Shown here piece after piece: positions 8,123-16,337 of a stretch of DNA of 64,000 bases (position 1 is the stretch's first letter; each line of letters opens with the position of its first letter). The notes under the pieces are model-generated. The model did no database searches, was not told the origin of the DNA, and worked only from the letters and a program-made list of their open reading frames with translations. The DNA lies in NCBI GenBank assembly GCA_964583335.1, contig CAZOVG010000002.1, forward strand, positions 186,001 to 250,000. Direction: 5' to 3'. The position numbers and the translations under genes were made by a program. This stretch comes from JAGNKE01 sp964583335. Its GTDB lineage: Bacteria > Pseudomonadota > Alphaproteobacteria > Micavibrionales > Micavibrionaceae.

Positions 8123-9556
8123 ATGATTCGACTCCGCCCCGTTCTTCCTGTTTTTTTCCTGCTGCTTTTTTTATGTATGGCGATTTTATCGCCCGCGCAG
8201 GCGAAAGAGGCTGATGTTGCCACACCCGCGCTGCCCAAGGACAAGGTCTTCAACGCCCAGACTTTTATGCTGGATAACGGGTTGCAGGTCGTGGTGGTGG
8301 AGAACAGGAGCGTTCCGGTCGTTTCGCACATGGTGTGGTACCGGGTGGGCGCGGCGGACGAGGTTCCCGGCAAGTCTGGCATCGCGCATTTTCTCGAGCA
8401 TCTGATGTTCAAGGGGCAATCGTATCCCGGGCTGGGCGAGATCGCGCCGGGGGAGTTCTCCAAGATCGTGCGGTCGCTGGGCGGCAACGACAACGCCTTC
8501 ACGGCGCAGGATTACACGGCCTATTTCCAGACCATTTCCTCGGCGCACCTCGAAACCGTCATGAGGATGGAGGCCGGGCGGATGCGCGGGTTGCAGTTGC
8601 CGCGCGAGGCGGTGGATTCGGAGCGTAAGGTCATTCTTGAGGAGCGGCGGCAGCGCATCGACAACGATCCGCGCGCGCAGTTCGACGAGCAGCTGGGCGA
8701 GGCGCTGTTCCCCAATCATCCCTATGGCACGCCGGTCATCGGCTGGTTCCACGAGATGGAAAAGCTGAGCTGGGAGGACGCGACGGAATTCTATAACCGC
8801 TATTACGCGCCGAACAACGCGTTTCTGGTCGTCTCGGGCGATGTGAGCGTCGAGGAGGTGCGGGCGCTGGCGCAGAAGACCTACGGACTCATTCCGCGCG
8901 GGGAAGTGCCCCAGCGCGAGCGCACGGTCTCCCCGCCCTTTATCGCCTCCACGAGCGTGCGCATGACGCACCCGGTGGTTAAGGAGCCCGTGTTCGTGCG
9001 GGAATACCGCGTGCCGAGCGCACGGCAAAAGCCCAAGGACTCGCTGGCACTTCAGGTGCTTGAGGAAATCATGGATGGCGGATCGACCTCGCGGCTTTAT
9101 AAATCACTGGTCGTTGAGAAAAAAATCGCCAGTTCAGTGAGTCTTTCGTATATCTCATTCGCTTGGGACGATGCGACGCTTGCCATCGGCGGAACCGCGA
9201 TGGAGGGCTATACGCCGGAAGATTTGGAGAAGGCCATCGACGATCAGCTGCGGCTTTTGATCAAGGACGGAGTCGGCGAACAGGAGTTGAAGGACGCGAT
9301 CCTGCGCTTGCAGGCGCAGGCCATTTATGCGCGGGACAGCGTGACGGGCCCGGCGATGGTGGTGGGGTATACGCTTGTGACCGGGTCGAGCCTTGACGAC
9401 CTTGAGACGTGGCCGCAGCAGATCGAGGCCGTCACGGCCAAACAAGTGCAGGACGCGGCGGCGGCTTACCTCAACCCCGACGCGCGAACGCCCACGCCGT
9501 TCGTGAACGGCTATCTTTATCCGCCCCAGACAAAAGCCGAGGAGAAGGCGCCATGA
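8123..9556 (+). CDS. M16 family zinc peptidase, catalytic subunit, exported
   Basis: ATG 8123 (MIRLRPVLPVFF) starts a signal peptide ending near AQAKEA; a GTG at 8117 is also in frame. The inverted zinc motif HxxEH is seen as HFLEHLMFKG near residues 90-100, with a distal Glu in the EERRQRIDNDP helix (about residue 173). A second M16 domain follows (residues about 260-470). Such pitrilysin-like periplasmic peptidases work as heterodimers with a non-catalytic partner, and the next gene, overlapping by 4 bp (ATGA), is that partner. Substrates are probably peptides or misfolded envelope proteins. Confidence 0.92.
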   Translation: MIRLRPVLPVFFLLLFLCMAILSPAQAKEADVATPALPKDKVFNAQTFMLDNGLQVVVVENRSVPVVSHMVWYRVGAADEVPGKSGIAHFLEHLMFKGQSYPGLGEIAPGEFSKIVRSLGGNDNAFTAQDYTAYFQTISSAHLETVMRMEAGRMRGLQLPREAVDSERKVILEERRQRIDNDPRAQFDEQLGEALFPNHPYGTPVIGWFHEMEKLSWEDATEFYNRYYAPNNAFLVVSGDVSVEEVRALAQKTYGLIPRGEVPQRERTVSPPFIASTSVRMTHPVVKEPVFVREYRVPSARQKPKDSLALQVLEEIMDGGSTSRLYKSLVVEKKIASSVSLSYISFAWDDATLAIGGTAMEGYTPEDLEKAIDDQLRLLIKDGVGEQELKDAILRLQAQAIYARDSVTGPAMVVGYTLVTGSSLDDLETWPQQIEAVTAKQVQDAAAAYLNPDARTPTPFVNGYLYPPQTKAEEKAP

Positions 9557-10944
9557 GACAGACGTTCTTGCCTTTGCGCGTTATGCTCGTGCTGCTCGCT
9601 GCTATCGTCGCCGCCAGCGGCGCATACGCCCCGGCGCATGCCGAAGACGTTCAGACGGAGCGATTCATCGACATCAAGGAGGTTCGCAGCCCCGGCGGGA
9701 TCGCCGCGTGGCTGGTTGAAGACCATACCGTTCCCGTGATCTCGATCGAGTTCGGCTTTCTGGACGCGGGCGGCAAGCAGGACCCTGAGGACAAGCAGGG
9801 TTTGGCGCAGCTGGCTTCGAATATGCTGGATGAAGGCGCGGGCGATCTGGACAGTCAAGCCTTTCAAGGCGCGATTGAAAACCTCTCTGTTCGCCTGCGG
9901 TTTAGCGCCGGGCGCGATCATTTTTCGGGAAGCTTTAAGACACTCTCCCGAAACAAGGCGCGGGCGTTTGAGCTTCTGAAACTGGCTCTGACACAGCCGC
10001 GCTTCGACGACGAGCCGTTGGGGCGCATGCGTGTCGCCAATCAGAGCCGGGTCAAAGGCTCGATGACGCAGCCGGACTGGATCGCCACGCGCATCCAGAA
10101 CGACAGGATTTTCGAGGGGCATCCCTACGGCCGCAATAACGGCGGCACGCTCTCGAGCCTTGAGGCGATCAAGGCCGAGGATCTGCGTGGGTTCATGAAG
10201 CGGCTGGGGCGGAACAACGTGCGGGTCAGCGTCGCGGGCGACATCACGGCCGGGGAATTGGGCGCGGTGCTCGACTCGGTTTTCGGCGCCCTGCCCGAGG
10301 CCAGCATCCCCGAGGACAAGCCCATCAGCCTGAGCAATCCCGGAAAGACCTATCTTCACGTCAAGGACATCCCCCAGACCGTGATCGAAATGGTCCAGCC
10401 GGGGATTTCCCGCAAGGATCCGGACTATCACACGGCGCAGGTGATGAATTTCATTCTCGGCTCGTCGGGGTTCGGATCGCGGCTGACCGAGGAAGTGCGG
10501 GAGAAGCGCGGACTTACATACGGGATCTTCACCTATTTGATGGATTATGAGGACGTGCAGGCGTTCCACGTCTCGACCTCGACCGTCACGGAAAGCGTCG
10601 GCGAGGTGATCGGCCTGATCCGTGCGGAATGGAAAAAAATGGCCGAGACGGATATCAGCGAGAAGGAACTTTCGGACGCGAGAAGCTACCTGATCGGCTC
10701 GTTGCCCCTCTCGATGACCTCGACGGACAAGATTGCGGGGCTGATGCTGTCGTTGCAGATGGACGCGTTGCCGGTCGATTATCTGGATGAGCGGCAGAAA
10801 AAGATCGAACAGACCACTGTCGCGGACGTGCGGCGCGTCGCGCAAAAGCTTTTGAAGCCGGAGCTGTTCACCACCGTGCTGGTCGGCAAGAAGGAGAGCG
10901 CCCAAGACGCCACGCTGGTCGAGCGCCTGCCGAATGTGGAATAA
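9553..10944 (+). CDS. M16 family protein, non-catalytic partner subunit, exported
   Basis: Starts at ATG 9553 overlapping the upstream stop. Signal peptide MRQTFLPLRVMLVLLAA ... AHAED. It has the M16 fold, but where HxxEH should be the sequence reads QGLAQLASNMLDEGAG, so the zinc ligands are absent. The C-terminal half keeps the family's substrate-binding features: VREKRGLTYGIFTYL near residues 310-325, equivalent to the Arg-Tyr pair of M16B partners. The pair with 8123-9556 is a textbook alpha/beta M16B arrangement, with translation coupled. pgi starts 7 nt after. Confidence 0.9.
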   Translation: MRQTFLPLRVMLVLLAAIVAASGAYAPAHAEDVQTERFIDIKEVRSPGGIAAWLVEDHTVPVISIEFGFLDAGGKQDPEDKQGLAQLASNMLDEGAGDLDSQAFQGAIENLSVRLRFSAGRDHFSGSFKTLSRNKARAFELLKLALTQPRFDDEPLGRMRVANQSRVKGSMTQPDWIATRIQNDRIFEGHPYGRNNGGTLSSLEAIKAEDLRGFMKRLGRNNVRVSVAGDITAGELGAVLDSVFGALPEASIPEDKPISLSNPGKTYLHVKDIPQTVIEMVQPGISRKDPDYHTAQVMNFILGSSGFGSRLTEEVREKRGLTYGIFTYLMDYEDVQAFHVSTSTVTESVGEVIGLIRAEWKKMAETDISEKELSDARSYLIGSLPLSMTSTDKIAGLMLSLQMDALPVDYLDERQKKIEQTTVADVRRVAQKLLKPELFTTVLVGKKESAQDATLVERLPNVE

Positions 10945-10951
10945 TCGGGCG

Positions 10952-12565
10952 ATGAAGAATCACTCCGAGCGCCCGACGACAGACTCCCCGCCCTGCCCGC
11001 GCCGCTCGCTGGGGTCGTGGGCGGTTCTGGAGGGTCTGGCGCGGGAGGCGCAGGCGTTTTCGATCAAGGATGCGTTCGTCGGCGATTCCCGGCGGTTCAA
11101 TAAGCTTCATACTGAGGCCTGCGGCATCCTTCTGGACATCTCCAAGCAGGCGGTGACGCCGGAGATTGTGACGCAGTTGACCCGGCTGGCGCGGGAGTGC
11201 GATCTGGAGGGCTGGCGGGCGCGGATGTTCGGCGGCGAGGCGATCAACTGCACCGAAGGGCGGGCCGTTTTGCACACCGCGCTGCGCGCACCGGAAGGCA
11301 TTCCGGTCACGACGGGCGGCCGCGACATCTCCGCGCAGATTCATGAAACGCTGGGGCGGATGAAGGCGTTCAGCCGCACCATCCGGGCCGAGGGGCGTTT
11401 CCGGCATATCGTGAATATCGGGATCGGCGGATCGGACCTCGGGCCGCACATGGCGAACGAGGCGCTCAAGCCCTTCACCGCGCGCGAGATCGACGTGCAT
11501 TACGTGTCGAACGTGGACGCGGCGCATCTGGGCGAGGCGCTGCGGGTTTGCGATCCGCAGGCGACGCTGTTCATCGTCACCTCCAAGACGTTCACCACGC
11601 AGGAAACAATGACGAACGCGCAGAGCGCGAAGGCGTGGCTGCAAGAAAACCTCAAGCGGGAAGATGTGCGCGAGCATTTCGTCGCCGTCACACAAAATAT
11701 CGCAAAGGCCGAAGCGTTCGGGGTTTCGGGGGGGCGGATTTTCCCGATGTGGGATTGGGTCGGCGGGCGGTATTCGCTGTGGTCCGCCGTGGGGCTGACG
11801 CTCTGTCTGTCCTTAGGGTTTGCGCATTTCCGGTCCATGCTGGACGGGGCTCACGCGATGGATCGGCATTTCCTTGAAGCGCCGCTTGAGGAGAACCTTC
11901 CTGTTCTGCTCGCCCTCACGGGGGTTTGGAACCGAACGTTTCTGGGGCACAGCGTTCTGGCGCTCCTGCCCTACAGCCAGCTTTTGCACAAGTTTCCGTC
12001 CTTCGTGCAGCAACTCGACATGGAATCGAACGGCAAGAGCGTGGACCGGGACGGGCGCCAGGTTTCCTACCCCACCGGGCCGATCGTGTTCGGCGAGCCG
12101 GGCACCAACGGGCAACACGCGTTCTATCAGCTTTTGCATCAGGGAACGACGATCGTGCCGTGCGAGTTCATCGCCGTGGGCCAGTCGGAATACGATTTCG
12201 AGGGCCATCAGAGCAAGCTGTTGTCGAACGTCATCGGGCAATCCAAGGCCCTGATGGACGGGCAGGCGGATTCCGATCCGCAGAAGCGGTTCGAGGGGAA
12301 CAGGCCCTCGACGACGCTCGCGCTCAAGCGGCTCGACCCGTTCACGCTGGGGGCGCTGATCGCCCTTTACGAGCACAAGATTTTCACGCAGGGCGTGATC
12401 TGGAATTTAAACAGTTTCGACCAGTGGGGCGTGGAGCTTGGCAAAACCATCGCCGGGCAGGTTTTGAAACATCTTGAACCCGGCGGCGCTCCGGGTCGTC
12501 TGAGTAGCGATGAGTCCGACTCCTCCACACTTGGGCTGATCGAGGCCCTCCGGGATAAGCCATGA
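10952..12565 (+). CDS. pgi: Glucose-6-phosphate isomerase
   Basis: Interconverts glucose 6-phosphate and fructose 6-phosphate in the cytoplasm. Visible blocks: NIGIGGSDLGPHM (phosphate loop), VTSKTFTTQETM, GGRYSLWSAVGL, FLGHSVLALLPYSQ, and the signature region GEPGTNGQHAFYQLLHQG followed by the C-terminal ALIALYEHKIFTQG and NSFDQWGVELGK. Length of about 537 residues is standard. ATG 10952 is preferred; an ATG at 10934 would overlap the protease gene. The last 28 residues are a Ser-rich tail. The pentapeptide gene overlaps its stop (ATGA). Confidence 0.97.
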   Translation: MKNHSERPTTDSPPCPRRSLGSWAVLEGLAREAQAFSIKDAFVGDSRRFNKLHTEACGILLDISKQAVTPEIVTQLTRLARECDLEGWRARMFGGEAINCTEGRAVLHTALRAPEGIPVTTGGRDISAQIHETLGRMKAFSRTIRAEGRFRHIVNIGIGGSDLGPHMANEALKPFTAREIDVHYVSNVDAAHLGEALRVCDPQATLFIVTSKTFTTQETMTNAQSAKAWLQENLKREDVREHFVAVTQNIAKAEAFGVSGGRIFPMWDWVGGRYSLWSAVGLTLCLSLGFAHFRSMLDGAHAMDRHFLEAPLEENLPVLLALTGVWNRTFLGHSVLALLPYSQLLHKFPSFVQQLDMESNGKSVDRDGRQVSYPTGPIVFGEPGTNGQHAFYQLLHQGTTIVPCEFIAVGQSEYDFEGHQSKLLSNVIGQSKALMDGQADSDPQKRFEGNRPSTTLALKRLDPFTLGALIALYEHKIFTQGVIWNLNSFDQWGVELGKTIAGQVLKHLEPGGAPGRLSSDESDSSTLGLIEALRDKP

Positions 12566-13878
12566 CGGGCGGCAAGAAGAAGAGCGGTATTCCCGATCCC
12601 GACTCGCTCGAAATCCTCGCGCAGCAGGATTTCAACGTCATGATCGACAAGCATCTGATGTTCGTACGCGGACAGAGGGGCGGCGCACGTGTTGTTTTAA
12701 AATACCGGAACCTTTCCTATCTCAATTTCCACAACGCCAATCTCTCGCAGGCGGATTTTACGGGCTCGCTGCTGATGGGGGCCGACCTGTCGTTCGGGAT
12801 TTTCCGAAGCGCCTCGTTTTTCGCGTGCGACCTGCGCAACGCCGATATGAGCCGGGCGGATTTCTCGCGGGCGGATTTCCGGGGGGCCGTGCTTTCGGGG
12901 GCGGACCTGACCGGGGCGGACATGACGGGAACCGATCTGCGCGAGGGGAAGATCATGACCAGCGGCCCCTCGGGCGGGCTTGAGGATCGCAAGCGGCCCG
13001 GAGCGCCGAATAATTCCCGCACGATTTTCACGGGCGCGAAGATGATGCATTGCGACCTTTCGGGGTCGCTGGCCAAGGCCGCCGATTTCACCGAGGCGGA
13101 CCTCAAGGATGCCGTGTTCCGCGAGGCGCAGATGACCGGAGTAATATTTAAGAACGCCAATCTGAGCGGCGGCGATTTCACGGGAGCCGATCTTTCGCAT
13201 GCCGACATGCGCGGGTCGATCCGGCCCGGGCTCATCACGTTCGAGGCCGATCTGTTCGGGGTCAATACGCGCGGCTCGATGGCCGAGGGGGAGACGGGCG
13301 CGAAGCTCGACACCTCGCCGGACGCGCTGGAGGCGCTTTTGCGGGAGCATACGGCGTGGGTCTCCTCCGCCGGGAAGAAGGGGCAGCGTCTTGATCTGAG
13401 CGGCTTTGATCTGCGGGATGTGATTAACCTGCATCTCTACCCTCTTACCGCCATCAAGGCGGAAGGGGCGAATTTCGTGGGGCAGGAATTGCGGCGCGCC
13501 AATATGCAGAGCGGGCTTTTTGATCAATCCGATTTCCGGGACTGCGTGCTTGAGCAGGCCGATCTGCGCGGCGGCAGCCTCAAAAATTCCAAAATGACAC
13601 GAAGCAATCTGCGCGGCGCCAATCTCAGCGCACTTTTTTTCAAGCGCGGGGGCGAGACGCGTATGAAGCGCTCGGATTTAAGCGGTTCTGTTCTGCGTTT
13701 CTCGGATTTGCGTGGAGCGAATTTGCAAGATGCCGTGATGATGGGTGTCGATCTGACCAGCGCCAACCTGTCAGGGGCCGACCTGCGCGGGGCGGATTTT
13801 ACCGGCGCATCCATAAAAAATGCCAATTTTGACGGGTGTCTGCTGGATAAGGCGAAGATCGACTTCAGCGGGATGTGA
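12562..13878 (+). CDS. Pentapeptide-repeat protein
   Basis: After about 45 non-repeat residues the chain shows many A(D/N)Lxx-type pentapeptides in three blocks (about residues 50-135, 150-230 and 290-435), for example ADFSRADFRGAVLSGADL, separated by a Gly/Ser-rich spacer and a helical insertion (about 245-285). Such chains fold as right-handed quadrilateral beta helices. No signal peptide and no membrane anchor, so cytoplasmic. Some members mimic DNA or bind gyrase, but most are uncharacterised; nothing here fixes a role. It is translationally coupled to pgi by a 4-bp overlap, suggesting co-expression rather than shared chemistry. Confidence 0.88.
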   Translation: MTGGKKKSGIPDPDSLEILAQQDFNVMIDKHLMFVRGQRGGARVVLKYRNLSYLNFHNANLSQADFTGSLLMGADLSFGIFRSASFFACDLRNADMSRADFSRADFRGAVLSGADLTGADMTGTDLREGKIMTSGPSGGLEDRKRPGAPNNSRTIFTGAKMMHCDLSGSLAKAADFTEADLKDAVFREAQMTGVIFKNANLSGGDFTGADLSHADMRGSIRPGLITFEADLFGVNTRGSMAEGETGAKLDTSPDALEALLREHTAWVSSAGKKGQRLDLSGFDLRDVINLHLYPLTAIKAEGANFVGQELRRANMQSGLFDQSDFRDCVLEQADLRGGSLKNSKMTRSNLRGANLSALFFKRGGETRMKRSDLSGSVLRFSDLRGANLQDAVMMGVDLTSANLSGADLRGADFTGASIKNANFDGCLLDKAKIDFSGM

Positions 13879-13967
13879 TGCCCTGCCCGTTTACTTATCC
13901 ACCTTTCCCACAGAGGCTTTCCGGCGGTTTTACTGACAAACCCGCCTGTCCGCGCTAGATTCCGGCC

Positions 13968-15764
13968 ATGCGTATCCGTTACCTGCCCGAGGACCTCATC
14001 AACCGCATCGCCGCCGGCGAGGTGGTCGAACGGCCTGCGGCGGCTGTTAAGGAGCTGGTTGAAAACTCCATCGACGCGGGCGCGACGCGCATTGAGGTGT
14101 TTATCAAGGGCGGCGGCAAGAGCGCGATCGTGATTTCCGACAATGGCGGCGGGATGGACCGGGCGGAGCTTATGGCGGCGCTGGATCGGCATGCGACATC
14201 GAAGCTGCCGGGCGACGATCTTTTGAATATTCTTCATCTCGGGTTTCGGGGGGAGGCGCTGGCCTCTATCGCGTCGGTCGCGCATGTCACCATTCAGAGC
14301 GCGCGGAACGGGGAAAGCTGGCAGATCGTTTGCGATTCCGGGCGCAAGGGAGAGGTTGAGCCCTGCGCGCTGGCTTCGGGCACGCGGATCGAGGTGCGCG
14401 ATTTGTTTTATTCCACGCCCGCGCGGCTCAAATTCCAGAAAAGCGAACGCGCGGAGTTCATGGCGATCAAGGATACGGTCAGCCGCCTTGCGATGGCCTA
14501 CCCCGCCATCGGGTTCACGCTGACGCATGACGAGGTTTCCGCGCTCAAGCTTCCGGCGGGGCAGAGTTTGCCCGAGCGGCTGGGCGCGATTTTGGGGCGC
14601 GATTTCGAGGACAACGCCATGCAGATCGAGGCGGAGCGCGAGGGCGTAAAGCTATCGGGTTATGCGGGCCTGCCGACCTATCACCGGGGGACGGCGCAGC
14701 ATCAATATCTTTTCGTGAACGGGCGCAGCGTGCGGGACCGGATGCTGGGCGCGTGCGTCCGCGCGGCGTATGCCGATGTTCTGCACCGGGAGCGGCATCC
14801 AGTGGCCGCGCTTTTCCTGAGCTGCCCGCCCGAAGAGGTGGACGTGAACGTGCATCCGGCCAAGGCGGAGGTGCGGTTACGGGACGCGGGCCTTGTTCGG
14901 GGCCTCATGATCGGGGCGATGAAGCAGGCGATCCATGCGGGCGGGTTCGCGGCCTCCAGCACCGTGGCGCAGGGGGCGCTCTCGTCGTTCAGAGCGCCAA
15001 TCGGCGCCGCGAGGGGCCCGGGCCTGCCGCTGTCGCGCGGCGAGCAGCGACACCTTGTGGGAGGTTTCTCTGCGCGGGGATACGGCAATCTGGCGGAGCG
15101 TGCGGAGACGGACGGGTTCGAGACCCTTCTCGAACCCTCGGCCCGAAGCGAAGCCGAGCAAGACGCTATGACGGATGCCGCTCACACTCTTGGCGCGGCG
15201 CGAGCGCAGATCCATGAGAATTACATCATCGCGCAAACGGCAGACGGGCTGGTCATCGTCGATCAGCATGCCGCGCATGAGCGGCTGGTTTATGAGCGGT
15301 TCAAAGCGCAGATGCAAGCGGAGGGGGTCGCGCGGCAGGGGCTGCTGACGCCGGAAATTGTCGAACTGTCCGCCGAGGAGGCCGATCTGGTTCTGGGGCA
15401 GCATGAGACTCTGGCGCGGCTGGGTCTTGAGATCGAGCCGTTCGGGGCCGGGGCTGTGGCCGTTCAGGCCCTTCCCGCCCTACTGGGCGGACGGGCGGAC
15501 ATCGCGCGGCTTGTGCGGGATATCGCGGACGAACTGGCCGAACAGGGCGTGACGCAGACGCTGGAGGAGCGGCTCAACCACATTCTCTCGACGATGGCCT
15601 GCCACGGGTCGGTGCGTTCGGGGCGGCGGATGAACGCGGACGAAATGAACGCACTTTTGAGGCAGATGGAGCAGACCCCCCTTTCCGGCCAGTGCAATCA
15701 CGGGCGGCCGACTTTTATAGCTCTTTCGCTTAAGGATATTGAAAAACTCTTCGGACGATCTTAA
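13968..15764 (+). CDS. mutL: DNA mismatch repair protein MutL with endonuclease motif
   Basis: The N-terminal GHKL ATPase domain has NRIAAGEVVERPAAAVKELV, ENSIDAGAT, DNGGGM and LGFRGEAL. The transducer domain follows to about residue 330, then a short linker. The C-terminal domain contains DQHAAHERLVYE (near residue 430), which fits the DQHA(X)2E(X)4E metal-binding endonuclease motif, plus ACHGSVRSG and CNHGRPT, the other metal-site segments. MutL of this type nicks the daughter strand itself, as expected in bacteria without MutH. Length of 598 residues is normal. An 89-nt gap upstream (13879-13967) holds a possible promoter (ctgaca ... tagatt). Confidence 0.97.
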   Translation: MRIRYLPEDLINRIAAGEVVERPAAAVKELVENSIDAGATRIEVFIKGGGKSAIVISDNGGGMDRAELMAALDRHATSKLPGDDLLNILHLGFRGEALASIASVAHVTIQSARNGESWQIVCDSGRKGEVEPCALASGTRIEVRDLFYSTPARLKFQKSERAEFMAIKDTVSRLAMAYPAIGFTLTHDEVSALKLPAGQSLPERLGAILGRDFEDNAMQIEAEREGVKLSGYAGLPTYHRGTAQHQYLFVNGRSVRDRMLGACVRAAYADVLHRERHPVAALFLSCPPEEVDVNVHPAKAEVRLRDAGLVRGLMIGAMKQAIHAGGFAASSTVAQGALSSFRAPIGAARGPGLPLSRGEQRHLVGGFSARGYGNLAERAETDGFETLLEPSARSEAEQDAMTDAAHTLGAARAQIHENYIIAQTADGLVIVDQHAAHERLVYERFKAQMQAEGVARQGLLTPEIVELSAEEADLVLGQHETLARLGLEIEPFGAGAVAVQALPALLGGRADIARLVRDIADELAEQGVTQTLEERLNHILSTMACHGSVRSGRRMNADEMNALLRQMEQTPLSGQCNHGRPTFIALSLKDIEKLFGRS

Positions 15765-15806
15765 AAAGCGTGTAAAGTTCGGTTTTTATGGATTAGGAGC
15801 GGTTTT

Positions 15807-16286
15807 ATGACCCAAGATGAAGGCGTTGAGAAGATAATCGGCCTTTATGCCGCCCTGCTGATTTCTGTGGCCCTGATCCCTGTTCCGCATTTGGTCGTCA
15901 GCGTCATGAGCGGCTCATTTTTTGTCTGTTTGGTGCTTCTTGCCTACATGATCCGCATGGATAGCGACCGGACGGGCATGAAAGGCTCGCACGCACATTT
16001 TATCATCAGGACGTTCTGGGTTTCTGTTGTACTTTTCGCAGTCTGCATGGCCATAGCCGCTGGCGGAATGAGTCTTTTAATGCTTTCCGGGAGCATGCGC
16101 ACGGGCGCTTTATCCTCTTGTTCCGGCGGGGAAATCGGCCCTTGCCTGCCGCTTTTTATCAGCCAGAACAGCCTGAGCTTTTCTGCGGCTTCTTTTGTTG
16201 CGCTTGGGCCTTCTATCCTGTACCTTTTGTTCCGGTTCGCGCGTGGTTTGATCCGAGCGCGGGGTGGGACGGGGCCTGTTGTGTAG
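15807..16286 (+). CDS. Small integral membrane protein, unknown
   Basis: 159 residues with four hydrophobic segments (about residues 10-28, 31-50, 69-96 and 120-143). Two cysteines lie in the loop SSCSGGEIGPCLP between segments 3 and 4, which could be periplasmic and disulfide-bonded. No family recognised. ATG 15807 follows TTAGGAGCGG, a good ribosome site. It is followed 51 nt later by another membrane protein gene on the same strand; the region 15765-18800 is less G+C-rich than the flanks, hinting that the two genes were acquired together. Confidence 0.6.
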   Translation: MTQDEGVEKIIGLYAALLISVALIPVPHLVVSVMSGSFFVCLVLLAYMIRMDSDRTGMKGSHAHFIIRTFWVSVVLFAVCMAIAAGGMSLLMLSGSMRTGALSSCSGGEIGPCLPLFISQNSLSFSAASFVALGPSILYLLFRFARGLIRARGGTGPVV

Positions 16287-16337
16287 TTTTACGCAAACAT
16301 GACCTCCTAAAAAAACTTTACTTATGGCGGTGTTGGC

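Noticed and set aside
9553..10944. Second active M16 zinc protease
   Set aside because: HxxEH is absent; the protein is the non-catalytic partner.
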